A stretch of DNA of 64,000 nucleotides. Origin: Verrucomicrobiales bacterium (GTDB lineage Bacteria > Verrucomicrobiota > Verrucomicrobiia > Verrucomicrobiales > DEV007). A model generated the notes under the pieces. The model worked only from the letters and a program-made list of their open reading frames with translations. It ran no database searches and was not told where the DNA came from. Within the stretch, counting starts at the first letter, position 1. Each line of letters opens with the position of its first letter. The DNA is taken from NCBI GenBank assembly GCA_029213265.1, contig JARGNG010000004.1, forward strand, positions 124,001 through 188,000. Direction: 5' to 3'. Made by a program: the position numbers and the translations under genes. This document shows positions 1 through 8,752 of this stretch, one piece after another.

Positions 1-278
1 CTCTGGAGTCAACCGGGGGCGGAATTGCCACGGTCACCAACGTCGGCCCCTTCGGAATCACCGATGCGACCCCAATTCCCCTTCCGGAGCAGAACCTGGT
101 TCTTGGAATGATGGCCGGACGGAAGCTTCCGATCTGGGATAGGGAGAAAGACGATTTTGTGCCGAAAATCGAGTCCAATTTCATCCTCAGCTTTGACCAC
201 CGAATTCTCGACGGAGGAGCCGCTGGACGACTCCTGCAACGAATCGATCAGCTTCTTCAGGAGCCGGAAAAGTTGTAG
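1..278 (+). CDS. Dihydrolipoamide acyltransferase (2-oxo acid dehydrogenase E2), C-terminal end
   Basis: The open frame enters from the left edge and ends at a TAG at 276-278, giving about 91 residues. The segment carries the E2 catalytic signature S-F-D-H-R-I-L-D-G-G, in which His and Asp are the acyl-transfer residues in this family, followed by a short helix and a typical C terminus. E2 enzymes move an acyl group from lipoyl-lysine to CoA in the pyruvate, 2-oxoglutarate or branched-chain dehydrogenase complexes. Lipoyl and E1/E3-binding domains would lie upstream outside the window, so the substrate class (aceF, sucB or bkdB) cannot be decided. The next gene is convergent, 96 bases away. 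Confidence 0.9.
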   Translation, partial: LESTGGGIATVTNVGPFGITDATPIPLPEQNLVLGMMAGRKLPIWDREKDDFVPKIESNFILSFDHRILDGGAAGRLLQRIDQLLQEPEKL

Positions 279-374
279 AATTTCGCTCCCTTACAGGGCG
301 AAGGCCGAATGAGCCGGCGCAAGTCCCCTCCCAAAGCAGCGGCGAGCCGGCGCACTCCGGAATCTCTACCACGT

Positions 375-1373
375 TCAATCTTGCGAGTGACAGCGGCCCC
401 ACTGCCAGACTGCGAGAAATGCGGCCACGCCGAGACCAAAGGTGGAGACAGCCAACAAAACGAGCGACTTTGTAAACGGCACGATCAGGAGCGCGCCGAT
501 GAATTGCGCGGCGATGACGAAGAGCAGAAGTCGGATTACGAACTCGTGTCCGCGTCCGGAAATGAACCGGGCTCCCATCGGGGCACCCACAGCAACGATG
601 GGCACACAGACCCACCAGTAGTTCCAGATTTCCGGAGAGATCGGATCGCCCCCTCCGCCTGAAGCCCGCCACGCAAATCCGACCAGGCTGTTGGCGGCCA
701 TGAGAACCACCGACGTCGGCGTGGCGACCAATTCACATACGCGAAAGCCGAGCACCAGCATCGCGAAAACGAGGATGTCGAGACCGCTTCCCAGCAATCC
801 CGTAATGATCCCGCCCAGAAACCCGGCTGCCACCAGAATCAGAATCGTCCCGGGCGAGCGATCCCGCAATTCCATGCGCCGGACCGGTCGCTTGAGGTGA
901 TTAATTCTCCAGAGCGCAAATCCAAACGCCATCCACATCGCGACAAAGAACACTTTCGTCGGATCCGATGCGAACCACCACTGAACCGTCTCGAGGCCGA
1001 CAATGACACCGGCGGCGCCGGCAATGCCTGCGACGACAAGGGCGGTTCGTTCCACCTGGATCCTGCGCCAGAAAATGGCAACTGCTGCGGAAGTCATCCC
1101 GACCGATTGAATCATCATCGAAAAGTCGCGGGCTCCCTTGGGCTCGATCCCGAATCCAAGGGTCATAACCGGAAACGCCACCGCTCCCCCTCCCTGACTC
1201 GTCGAACCGGCGACAAAGGACCCAAACGCCATCGTCACCGACATGAACCAGTTTTCTACAAAGAGATGCCACTGATGCAACCAGGCCATCGCCACCATCC
1301 AGACAAGCCAGACGAGGAGGATGAAGGCAATGTCCAGATTCTTACGAAAGTAGCGAAACATGCGGCGGAACAA
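375..1373 (-). CDS. TSUP (TauE/SafE) family permease
   Basis: A 332-residue integral membrane protein with about eight or nine hydrophobic segments. The N-terminal half has the Gly-rich stretch A-G-S-T-S-Q-G-G-G-A-V-A-F-P-V typical of TauE/SafE proteins, and a second related stretch (G-G-I-I-T-G-L-L-G-S-G-L-D) opens the C-terminal half, matching the family's internal duplication. Members export or import sulfite, sulfoacetate, thiosulfate or other organosulfur anions across the inner membrane. No sulfur-metabolism gene is next to it, so the substrate is unknown. It appears monocistronic; the gene upstream on the same strand starts more than 80 bases away. Confidence 0.85.
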   Translation of the reverse strand: MFRRMFRYFRKNLDIAFILLVWLVWMVAMAWLHQWHLFVENWFMSVTMAFGSFVAGSTSQGGGAVAFPVMTLGFGIEPKGARDFSMMIQSVGMTSAAVAIFWRRIQVERTALVVAGIAGAAGVIVGLETVQWWFASDPTKVFFVAMWMAFGFALWRINHLKRPVRRMELRDRSPGTILILVAAGFLGGIITGLLGSGLDILVFAMLVLGFRVCELVATPTSVVLMAANSLVGFAWRASGGGGDPISPEIWNYWWVCVPIVAVGAPMGARFISGRGHEFVIRLLLFVIAAQFIGALLIVPFTKSLVLLAVSTFGLGVAAFLAVWQWGRCHSQD

Positions 1374-1453
1374 CAGCTACGCTACGTCTGACGAATGGAA
1401 AATGGAAACAGGGAATTTGCGCCCTCCTTTCCACGGAATCCCCCCTTTTCTAA

Positions 1454-2887
1454 TCAAGGCGCAGGAGGAGGCCTGGGAGGGTCAAATTTGTCCTGGGAAA
1501 AGTCCCTCCACATTCTCGATAGGTCCAGATTGAGAATGAAGGTCTCCCCCTCCGCGACCGGCGCGTTGGGATCTTCGATCTTTCGCGTCTCCCCGCTGAT
1601 GATCACTCCAACATATCCATTGCTGCGGTCGATCTCTTTCATTGGTGGCTGCTCCACCTTGGCCGGCTCCTCCTTTTCCTCCTTATCGCTTCCCTTGCCT
1701 TTGCCTTTCCCATCGTCCGCCCCTTCCGGCTTGGGCTCCTCTTTGGGTGGATCGGGCACTTCGTCGGGAATTCGCAGCTCGATCATTTCTTTCAGGTATT
1801 CCCTCGCAAAATGCTCGACGAGAGGATTCAAACCGGCGCGTCCCCGATATTCTCTCGCACTGGTCCAGTTAAGCGGCATTCCGGCGTTGTCCGCGAAAAG
1901 CTTCGACGCGGTCGCCTCCGTTTGCCAGATTTCCGGCATATTCGAATACTGCCCCCAGACGAAGAGCATCGGCACCTTCGCTGACGCTTCGGTGGGCTTC
2001 GCTTCGTAAAAAGCCCCCTTAACCGCCACTGCCGCCATGACGCGCTCCGGCTTCCACTGAACAAAACTGTAGCTAAGCGCCGCTCCGACACGGTCCGCCC
2101 CGTAGATGGCAATCGGAATGTCCACCAACTCCGGCTTCTTCAGCTCGATCGCAAACTTGTTGATTGCCTTGAGAATATTCTCCCCGCTGCCTTTGTCGGC
2201 ATAGCCAAAGGGGTCCATCTTCGTCACGTCCTTCGTCACCTCCATGTAGCCATATTCGTAGGTGAGCAGGGCCAGCTGATATTTGTTCTGAAACGGCCCC
2301 CAATCTCCGCTGCCCTTCTGGTGCCCCATGAGATAGCGAAAGGAGTTTCCATCGGCCCCTTTCGCGATCAACAGAATCCCCCTCGGTTTGCCCAGGGGAA
2401 GTTGGAGCAGATACTTCACTCCGGCGATGTCGGTATCCTCCCAGCCCTGCCACCTCCTCGTCGGGGCCACCGGAGTGTTGGGCTGGCCCTTGGCATGCTT
2501 CATTCCCTCCGGAGCGTAGGTCCCCAGGTCGATCGCCGTTGTCTCCCCTTTCAAGGCCAGCTGATAGCCCGCAAAGATCAACGCATTCTCGGTTTCAAGC
2601 GCCTTTAAATCGAGTTTGCTCCAGGGAACCCCGAGCAGCTTTCCCTCCGGCTCCATTTGCACGGTGATTCCCTTAGGGGTGGCGTCCTTGATTCCAGCAA
2701 ACTCCACCTTGCGCCCGTTGGCGCCTGTCAGGGTAATTGCATGAGACCATGCGGTAGTCAGAATCAAAAGGCCCACGACCCAAAAGGTGCCCGAAGTCTT
2801 GCCCCGGGGAAAAGGCGATGCGGAAAAACGTCTGCAGCGGAGTCCACTCATAGCGTAAAGATTCGCCAACAGGCTATCATGAGCCAT
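1454..2887 (-). CDS. Exported alpha/beta-hydrolase-like protein with SHD1-like N-terminus
   Basis: A 477-residue predicted exported protein; a start at the second Met (2851) would give a tighter signal peptide ending near W-S-H-A. Residues about 50-100 look like a small SHD1-like beta domain (K-V-E-F-A-G-I, then P-W-S-K-L-D). Residues about 150-375 have the order of an alpha/beta-hydrolase core, but the expected nucleophile elbow G-x-S-x-G reads I-Y-G-A-D-R-V-G, with Asp where Ser is expected. A candidate late His is in V-E-H-F. A Lys/Glu-rich linker near 380-415 and a Pro-rich C terminus follow. I do not recognise a specific family; catalytic activity is doubtful or would be Asp-dependent. 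Confidence 0.6.
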   Translation of the reverse strand: MAHDSLLANLYAMSGLRCRRFSASPFPRGKTSGTFWVVGLLILTTAWSHAITLTGANGRKVEFAGIKDATPKGITVQMEPEGKLLGVPWSKLDLKALETENALIFAGYQLALKGETTAIDLGTYAPEGMKHAKGQPNTPVAPTRRWQGWEDTDIAGVKYLLQLPLGKPRGILLIAKGADGNSFRYLMGHQKGSGDWGPFQNKYQLALLTYEYGYMEVTKDVTKMDPFGYADKGSGENILKAINKFAIELKKPELVDIPIAIYGADRVGAALSYSFVQWKPERVMAAVAVKGAFYEAKPTEASAKVPMLFVWGQYSNMPEIWQTEATASKLFADNAGMPLNWTSAREYRGRAGLNPLVEHFAREYLKEMIELRIPDEVPDPPKEEPKPEGADDGKGKGKGSDKEEKEEPAKVEQPPMKEIDRSNGYVGVIISGETRKIEDPNAPVAEGETFILNLDLSRMWRDFSQDKFDPPRPPPAP

Positions 2888-2963
2888 TCTCGATCGACAA
2901 GCGTTTTCCGAATGGTCACCCGTCCCTCATCGGGGACCGCTAAGAACCGGAACCACCCTGGCC

Positions 2964-3482
2964 CTACGCCCGTGGTCGCCAGGACACGATCGGCGCACGC
3001 GGATCGCTCCGGAGGCCGAATCGTTTCTCCGCATCCTCTACCGCGCTTTGCCAGGCGGACTTTCCCCGGACCACTCCGGAAGTTCGTTCCGGATAGTCGA
3101 CGTTCTGGCCCTTGACCTGTCCTGTGGACATCGCCGCCCGCAGTGCTCCCATTTCGGGACGCTGGTCCTTCTTGTTGCTGGAAAAAGAAACCCACAAAGG
3201 AACGGGCTGCGACTTGTCCCATCCTTCCGGGACAATCGGAATCACGAACCTCGACTGCTCGCGCTGCATCCCGGGTGTTTTGCCGGGACCGACCGATCCG
3301 GACCGCCAGCTGTAGCTCCCCGCCAAATCGATTCTCGGAACGCCCGAGAAAGCCAGGTAGCTCTCCTTCACGAAATCCGGCGCCCGCTTCAAATCGGGAA
3401 TGACGACGTAGTGGGCCCCTCTGCCACAGCCTGAAAATCCGACCGCTGTCACCAGGCAGAAAAAAGGAAGAAACCACTTCAT
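2964..3482 (-). CDS. Predicted lipoprotein of unknown function
   Basis: The preferred start gives M-K-W-F-L-P-F-F-C-L-V followed by a lipobox F-S-G-C, so this is a 172-residue predicted lipoprotein. A longer reading to 3587 exists, but it would bury the signal peptide behind 35 residues. The mature part is soluble, with a Trp-rich middle (E-G-W-D-K-S-Q-P-V-P-L-W-V-S-F) and no motif I recognise. It ends 77 bases upstream of the SHD1/hydrolase-like gene on the same strand, so the two may be co-transcribed. No clear Shine-Dalgarno sequence precedes the chosen start. Confidence 0.55.
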   Translation of the reverse strand: MKWFLPFFCLVTAVGFSGCGRGAHYVVIPDLKRAPDFVKESYLAFSGVPRIDLAGSYSWRSGSVGPGKTPGMQREQSRFVIPIVPEGWDKSQPVPLWVSFSSNKKDQRPEMGALRAAMSTGQVKGQNVDYPERTSGVVRGKSAWQSAVEDAEKRFGLRSDPRAPIVSWRPRA

Positions 3483-3785
3483 GGAAAAAAAAACCGCCCG
3501 GCCGCTGGTAAGACCGATAGAAATGACCTGAGGACAATGCTTGCGTGCGTGTGCCGAGGCACCCGGGAACGCGTAGCAGTGTTCCACTTTGGAACAAGAT
3601 AATCTCGCTCAACGACCGGACGGAACGGGAATATGAATCCGAAATTGGGAGTGTGCCAGTGTTTGTTTATGGAAAGTGAAATACCTTCCTTTCCGTCATC
3701 GCCGTAATTTCCGGAAACCCGCAACCCGGCCCACAAACAGTCGGAACCGTCACGAGGTGACTCCGGAATCAATCGAAGGTAACCG
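3483..3785. other. 303-base intergenic region with no gene recognised
   Basis: This lies between the lipoprotein start and the end of the DUF368 gene, both on the minus strand. Short open frames here are not supported by any recognisable product. It must contain the lipoprotein promoter and probably the terminator of the long rex-to-DUF368 operon. I could not pick out convincing sequences for either. Confidence 0.4.
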
Positions 3786-4730
3786 TCACTTCTTTCTCTT
3801 CTCTTCCGGCAGTCCGGCGCCACTCTTCTCCATTAACCAGACCGCAACAAACCCGGCCGCCATCACCGCTACGGCGATCCCGGTGGAAGCGGTCATCTCA
3901 GGCAGATACCATTCGTAGCCGATCACCTTTTCCTTCACCTTCCCACCGGCTTCAAAGGTCTCGAGGATCTTGTGTTTCCACGGCCAGATGATGAGGAGAG
4001 AACCGGCGACAAATCCGGTCAGGAGAGCGACGGCGAGGTCGTGGTAGGTTTTGAAAACCCAGGCAAGAAGACGACTCAGAAGCAAGAGCCCCAGGACCGC
4101 CCCGATGCCGACCGGAATGAGAATGGAGAAAGCGCGCGGGTCGAGGGACTTCAGCCCCGAGACCGACTCGATCATGATGAGTTGGTAGTTGCCGAGGAGG
4201 AGCAGGACGAAGGATCCGGACAGCCCGGGAATGATCATGCTGGCCATGGCAATGACGCCGCAAAGGAGCAGATAGGGAATGCTGTCATTTTCCGCGCCGG
4301 GCTTGAGCAGGGCCACCCCGATCGCAATGGCCGCACCCATCAAAAATCCGACGACGGGACCGACCGACCAATGCCCGACCTGTTTTCCCACGAAGTAGAT
4401 GGAGGAAAGGATGAGCCCGAAGAAGAAGGACCAGACATACACTTCCTGATGTTCGAAGAGATACTCCAGCAGAGAGGCGAGACTCAGGATGCTGACGACG
4501 ATCCCGAGACCGAGCCAGAACAGAAACGGGAAATCGATCTTTTCCGAGAATCCTTTCAAGTCCCGCTTGAGAAGCAGTTTCACCGCTTTCCCGTCAATCG
4601 ACTTCACCGCGTTGATGAGTCGCTCGTAGATGCCCGTGATGAAGGCGACAGTTCCTCCGGAGACACCGGGAATGACATTGGCGGCGCCCATCGCGGCGCC
4701 CTTCAGAAAAAGGGAAATTCGTTCTTTCAT
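3786..4730 (-). CDS. DUF368 membrane protein, probable undecaprenyl-phosphate translocase (PopT family)
   Basis: A 314-residue polytopic protein opening with F-L-K-G-A-A-M-G-A-A-N-V-I-P-G-V-S-G-G-T, the hallmark of DUF368. A second P-G-L-S-G-S-F motif at about residues 165-175 reflects the internal repeat. Members of this family (PopT) have been implicated in returning undecaprenyl phosphate, the lipid carrier of cell-wall synthesis, across the inner membrane. The assignment here is by family signature only. It is the last gene of a minus-strand run and starts 23 bases after the deformylase stop, so it is likely co-transcribed with it. Confidence 0.88.
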   Translation of the reverse strand: MKERISLFLKGAAMGAANVIPGVSGGTVAFITGIYERLINAVKSIDGKAVKLLLKRDLKGFSEKIDFPFLFWLGLGIVVSILSLASLLEYLFEHQEVYVWSFFFGLILSSIYFVGKQVGHWSVGPVVGFLMGAAIAIGVALLKPGAENDSIPYLLLCGVIAMASMIIPGLSGSFVLLLLGNYQLIMIESVSGLKSLDPRAFSILIPVGIGAVLGLLLLSRLLAWVFKTYHDLAVALLTGFVAGSLLIIWPWKHKILETFEAGGKVKEKVIGYEWYLPEMTASTGIAVAVMAAGFVAVWLMEKSGAGLPEEKRKK

Positions 4731-4753
4731 GGAAGCGGTTCCTGAAACACAGA

Positions 4754-5305
4754 TCAGCCGTACTGCTCCTGCATTTCCTTGAGGTGCTTCCGGATCGAAA
4801 GCTTCCGGGCGCTGGACATTCGATCGATAAACAGTTTCCCCATAAGGTGATCGGTCTCGTGCTGAATCGCGCGGGCAAAGAGGCCGTCCGTTTCCACCAC
4901 GACCGTTTCGCCGTCGAGCGTTTGCAGGGTCGCTTTCACTTCGAAAGGTCGAGTGATATCGCCCCGAAGATCCGGAAAGGACAGGCAGCCTTCGACGTCC
5001 GTGTCTTTGTCACCGGTCAGCTCCAACTCCGGATTGAGGAAAACCAGCGGACAAACCTCTTCGAGATCTGCGTCTTCTCCATTCACACGAAGATAGGAAA
5101 TGCACTCCTCGTCGTGGGAGACATCGACGATGGCCAGTTGCACGGCGACGCCGACCTGATGAGCGGCCAGGCCGACCCCGTTGGCATCGTACATGGTCTC
5201 GACCATATCGGCGGCGAGTTCGCGAATTTCCTCAGTCACTTCGGTCACTTTGTCCCCCACCTTGCGGAGGACTGGATCGGGATAAAAGACAATCGGGCGG
5301 ATCAT
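4754..5305 (-). CDS. def: Peptide deformylase
   Basis: The 183-residue product has all three deformylase motifs in order: G-V-G-L-A-A-H-Q near residue 44, E-G-C-L-S with the metal-binding Cys near the middle, and Q-H-E-T-D-H-L with the two metal-binding His and the catalytic Glu. It removes the formyl group from the N-terminal Met of nascent proteins. Length is normal for the family. It follows exbD by 24 bases and precedes the DUF368 gene by 23 bases. No fmt gene is adjacent, unlike in many bacteria. Confidence 0.96.
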   Translation of the reverse strand: MIRPIVFYPDPVLRKVGDKVTEVTEEIRELAADMVETMYDANGVGLAAHQVGVAVQLAIVDVSHDEECISYLRVNGEDADLEEVCPLVFLNPELELTGDKDTDVEGCLSFPDLRGDITRPFEVKATLQTLDGETVVVETDGLFARAIQHETDHLMGKLFIDRMSSARKLSIRKHLKEMQEQYG

Positions 5306-5329
5306 AGTCGGTAAGATACTTCGACTCGC

Positions 5330-5746
5330 TTACTCTTCCAGTAGAATGCGGAGAGGAAGGTCGCCGATTTCGAGCCCGGCCTGGGTCGCCGCATCCCAGA
5401 CCTTCACCATGAGGCCGAGCGGGGCGCCTTCGTCGGCTTTCAGTTCCAGTTGTTGTCCGGGATTGCTCACCTGGAAATTACGCAGGGCCACCGGAAGATC
5501 TTTCATCGAGACAACCCTTTCCGCGAGGGACACCCGCCCGTCTTTTCCGAGCGTCAGCGAAACCCGGGTATCCTGGCTTTCATCGGCGCCCATCTCCGAC
5601 GAAGTCGGCAGATTGACCTTCACGAGAGACTCTTTTGTTTTGAAAGTGGTCGTGACGATAAAGAAGATGAGCAGAATCGCGAGAATGTCGATCAGGGTAA
5701 TGATCGGCACGGTCGGTTGCTTTCGTTTTCTGGTGTAAATCTTCAC
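5330..5746 (-). CDS. exbD: ExbD/TolR-type biopolymer transport protein
   Basis: A 138-residue protein with a short basic cytoplasmic N terminus, one transmembrane helix (I-T-L-I-D-I-L-A-I-L-L-I-F-F-I-V) carrying the conserved membrane Asp that conducts protons in ExbD/TolR, and a periplasmic domain. Its start overlaps the end of exbB by four bases, which indicates translational coupling. With ExbB it would form the proton-driven motor that energises the TonB-like partner encoded just upstream. TolR is an alternative name, but no tolA, tolB or pal is present. Confidence 0.93.
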   Translation of the reverse strand: MKIYTRKRKQPTVPIITLIDILAILLIFFIVTTTFKTKESLVKVNLPTSSEMGADESQDTRVSLTLGKDGRVSLAERVVSMKDLPVALRNFQVSNPGQQLELKADEGAPLGLMVKVWDAATQAGLEIGDLPLRILLEE

Positions 5747-6525
5747 GACAGAAAATCGCTTTTCTCCACTTCCTGACCATTCTGCTCAATCGACTCGACG
5801 AGCGCCCGGTCAGGGGGCAGCGGAAAGGCCTCGTGTTCGCCCTGTGCCGGGTAGAGCCTGGTTCCTCCACGCTTGTAAAACTCGTGGAGAAGATGTCCGG
5901 CGATGACTTCAATTCTCGCAGCGACCCGCTCCAGTCGTCTCGTGAAATAGGAATGGAGAATCACAGTGATGACGGCGACAACGAGCCCGGCGATCGTGGT
6001 ATTGAGTGCGACGGCAATACCGGCGGCAATTCTCGATGGGTCGGAAACATCGCCCGACTCCCCGAGCGTGGCGAAAACACCGACGAGTCCACTCACCGTT
6101 CCGAGCAGCCCGAGAAGAGGGGCAATCGTGATGACCACTTCAAGAACGCCCATGCCGTTTTCGAGCTTCACCAGTTGCTCCCGCGCGGTCGCCTCGGTCG
6201 CCTCGGTCGCTTCCTCCCGCGTTTTGAATTCCGGAGAGAGCGCGATCCGTCCGACCCTCCCGACCGGACTGTCACTTACCCGCAGGGCCTGGAGCAGATC
6301 CACGGCCTGCCCGTCATCGAACAAGCTGCCGCACCGGTTCAGCATTTTGCGAAGCTCCACCGGAATGACCGTTTTCCATCGCAGGGTCAGAGACCGGTGA
6401 ATCGCCACCGTGATTCCGACAAAAGAACAAATCGCAATGAAGGCCATGAAAACGCCTCCGGAAAGAAGGAACTCCCACACTTTTTCGTTCACGCTGGCTT
6501 CGCCCATGAGAGACAGAAAGTTCAA
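5743..6525 (-). CDS. exbB: MotA/TolQ/ExbB proton channel family protein
   Basis: A 260-residue membrane protein with three hydrophobic segments. The last two surround the family core L-E-V-V-I-T-I-A-P-L-L-G-L-L-G-T-V-S-G-L and the following A-L-N-T-T-I-A-G-L-V-V-A-V. It forms the pentameric proton channel around ExbD. The gene overlaps the TonB-like gene upstream and exbD downstream by four bases each, so the three are one translation-coupled unit. The cytoplasmic loop carries an odd E-A-T-E-A-T-E-A-T run near residue 110, from a short triplet repeat in the DNA. Confidence 0.94.
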   Translation of the reverse strand: MNFLSLMGEASVNEKVWEFLLSGGVFMAFIAICSFVGITVAIHRSLTLRWKTVIPVELRKMLNRCGSLFDDGQAVDLLQALRVSDSPVGRVGRIALSPEFKTREEATEATEATAREQLVKLENGMGVLEVVITIAPLLGLLGTVSGLVGVFATLGESGDVSDPSRIAAGIAVALNTTIAGLVVAVITVILHSYFTRRLERVAARIEVIAGHLLHEFYKRGGTRLYPAQGEHEAFPLPPDRALVESIEQNGQEVEKSDFLS

Positions 6526-7820
6526 TAGATGATGATGTCGTAGTTCAGTTCGAGACCTTTCGGTCCGTATTCCTTCGCCAGCTCCTCCGGCATGGCGGGA
6601 ACGTCTGCGTCGAGAATCGCACGGAGAGAGAAATCGGTCAAAATGGCATTTGCCTTGTTTTCCACGACCTCGAGATCATGGACTCCCCCGTGACGGTCGA
6701 CCCGGCACCTCAATTTCAAAAAGCCGTACGTCACAAAGTCTCCGTTCTCAGCTCGGTACTGGTGCCACTTCTTTGCGACCGCGGCACGCACCGCTGCCTC
6801 ATATTTCCCGGCGGCAGTCTCCTCCGCGTCGACTGCGTTCTGACCGACGTTCGACAAGGTGCCATTGGTCGTGTTCTGGCGCTGAAACGCACTGAACCCG
6901 TCCGCGAACAATCCGACATCACCGGGCCGCATCTTTTCTCCGGCCTCCGAATCCTTTTTGTCCGAGCCAATTTCTTTTGAACCTTCCCCGCCCTCGACCC
7001 CGGATCGCTGTTCCTGATTCTCCGGAAGATCGACTGCCTCCCCTTCCTTCGCCTCCGTCGTTTCGGGCATCGCTGAGGCGAAGCGGTCCGCCTCTCCTTC
7101 CCGAAACTCAGGAAGGCCGGCCAATTTTGAATTGGGATCGGAAAAGCTCTTCTGCCGGGCCGACTCCGATTCCTCCCCCCGGTCCAGGCTCACAGGAGGG
7201 CGCGTCCGTTCCTCCGCAATCGGATTCTCCGGCGGTAGATCGGCACCTTCGATCGCTTCGTTCAATTCTCCCGATCCGTCTTCGGCTCCTGACCTCGCTC
7301 CTTCGCTCTGTGCCGATGCGTTGCCAACCTCCGGAGCCGCGGCGACCGGCTGAGGCTGCGGCGCGGGAGGACGGTTCAGTTCGCCATCGACATACTCCCG
7401 GTTCTGCAATCGGAGATACGGGATCGGCGCATCCCCTGCCGTCGTGGGGCCTTCCTGCTGCGGCAGATTGGGATCGGGAAGAATCTCCGTCGCAGCACTG
7501 GTATTGCGATCCGAAAAGAAGGTCGCATTCTCCGGCGCCTCCGCCTCGGGTCGGTTGGTATCGGTCGGGAAAAAGTTGCGGCGTCTCGACTCGGGAGGCA
7601 GTTCCGGCTCCGGCTCGGGCGGCTCGACTTCGATGTTCTCCATCAGTTCGCTCATCAGAATCGTGACCTCACGCGGCTCAGGTTTCTGCGGCTGCCCGGC
7701 AGAAAAGGCAGGAGGACTGCTACTCGTCGCCATGAGCAGGGCAACGAGAATCAGAAGCAGGATGTGAGCAATCACCGCCCCGGAAAGGCTGGCGAATACT
7801 TTCTGTTGTTCCGACATCAT
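6522..7820 (-). CDS. TonB-like energy transducer protein
   Basis: A 432-residue protein with a short cytoplasmic N terminus, one membrane helix (residues about 10-31) and a long Pro/Glu-rich, low-complexity periplasmic region beginning E-V-E-P-P-E-P-E-P-E-L-P-P-E. A small C-terminal domain (about 340-432) resembles TonB/TolA C-terminal folds, including Y-G-F-L-K-L-R-C-R-V-D-R-H-G. The overlap with exbB supports a TonB role, linking the inner-membrane motor to outer-membrane receptors. TolA is the main alternative. No TonB-dependent receptor gene lies in the window. Confidence 0.8.
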   Translation of the reverse strand: MMSEQQKVFASLSGAVIAHILLLILVALLMATSSSPPAFSAGQPQKPEPREVTILMSELMENIEVEPPEPEPELPPESRRRNFFPTDTNRPEAEAPENATFFSDRNTSAATEILPDPNLPQQEGPTTAGDAPIPYLRLQNREYVDGELNRPPAPQPQPVAAAPEVGNASAQSEGARSGAEDGSGELNEAIEGADLPPENPIAEERTRPPVSLDRGEESESARQKSFSDPNSKLAGLPEFREGEADRFASAMPETTEAKEGEAVDLPENQEQRSGVEGGEGSKEIGSDKKDSEAGEKMRPGDVGLFADGFSAFQRQNTTNGTLSNVGQNAVDAEETAAGKYEAAVRAAVAKKWHQYRAENGDFVTYGFLKLRCRVDRHGGVHDLEVVENKANAILTDFSLRAILDADVPAMPEELAKEYGPKGLELNYDIIIY

Positions 7821-7850
7821 TCGAAGGGCGCCATTTTCAATTCGGAAAAG

Positions 7851-8708
7851 CTAAAGCGTTTTCCGGGCAAAATGAAAGAGGTATTGCTGGGCATAGCCTG
7901 CATTGGGCCCGAAGTAATCTACGGCCCATTTCTGTAGTTTAGCACCTTTGAGCCGCTTTCGATATTCGGAACGGAGGATTCGTTCGATCCAGACATCGAT
8001 GGGAAAGGCGCCCCAATGCCCGCAGGAAAACAGGAGCGCGCAGTTGGCGATCTTTTCCCCCACCCCGTGAAGTTCGAGCAATGATTCGCGGGCGACATCC
8101 ATATCCATTTCGGCCTCCACCTTTCCTAGATCGATGCGACCTTCGGCAATGGCAGCTCCGGCGAGAGCAAGCGACTTGGCCCGATAGCCCAGAGCACAAT
8201 CGCGCAGAGCGGTCTCACCGGCAGCCACAAGGGCCGCCGGTTCCGGATAGCTGTAGAAAGTGCGGCCTTCGAACTCATAGGCGGTCCCGAAGCGCTCCCG
8301 CAAGGTCATCGAGATCCCCCGGATGTGAGCGACCTGCTTGAGGGAAGACGTAATAAAGGTCGCGAGGCATTCCCAGACTGGCTGGCGGGCCACGCGGATG
8401 CCCGGACAGTAGGCAATCGCTCGTTCAAGAACAGGATCGTTGGCAGGAAAGGTGGCTTGAATTTCCCGGATCGCTTGATCAAGGCCAAAGTATCTGCCTG
8501 CCTTTTCCTCGTGGCCCGACAGGGTCACGACGTTCCCCTGCTCCGTCTGGCCGATCCAGGTGGGGGGCCCGCTCCCGATGCATCCGGCATATCCCGGCAA
8601 TCCATCGAGGTCCATCGGTTCCCAATGGAAAAGCTGGCCCGACTTCAAAGTTACCTCGAGAGAGAACGGTTCCTCAAACGGGATTTCGACGAGGTCCGGA
8701 ACCGACAT
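7851..8708 (-). CDS. OGG1-type 8-oxoguanine DNA glycosylase
   Basis: A 285-residue helix-hairpin-helix (HhH-GPD) glycosylase. The N-terminal region (F-S-L-E-V-T-L-K-S-G-Q-L-F-H-W) matches the OGG_N domain. The hairpin L-H-G-V-G-E-K-I-A-N carries the Lys that forms the Schiff base in OGG1. The catalytic Asp follows in F-P-I-D-V-W. The enzyme would excise oxidised guanine and could nick the abasic site. It sits 44 bases after rex and 30 before the TonB-like gene, so it is probably in the rex operon, linking redox sensing with oxidative base repair. An AlkA-like specificity cannot be excluded. Confidence 0.85.
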   Translation of the reverse strand: MSVPDLVEIPFEEPFSLEVTLKSGQLFHWEPMDLDGLPGYAGCIGSGPPTWIGQTEQGNVVTLSGHEEKAGRYFGLDQAIREIQATFPANDPVLERAIAYCPGIRVARQPVWECLATFITSSLKQVAHIRGISMTLRERFGTAYEFEGRTFYSYPEPAALVAAGETALRDCALGYRAKSLALAGAAIAEGRIDLGKVEAEMDMDVARESLLELHGVGEKIANCALLFSCGHWGAFPIDVWIERILRSEYRKRLKGAKLQKWAVDYFGPNAGYAQQYLFHFARKTL

Positions 8709-8752
8709 CAGGGTAGCAGTCCGTTCGTAGGATTCCGGTCGGAAGAGGAATC

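Noticed and set aside
2848..3612. 254-residue alternative frame over the small lipoprotein
   Set aside because: The competing frame has a proper signal peptide and lipobox; this one is Arg/Gly-rich without a domain.
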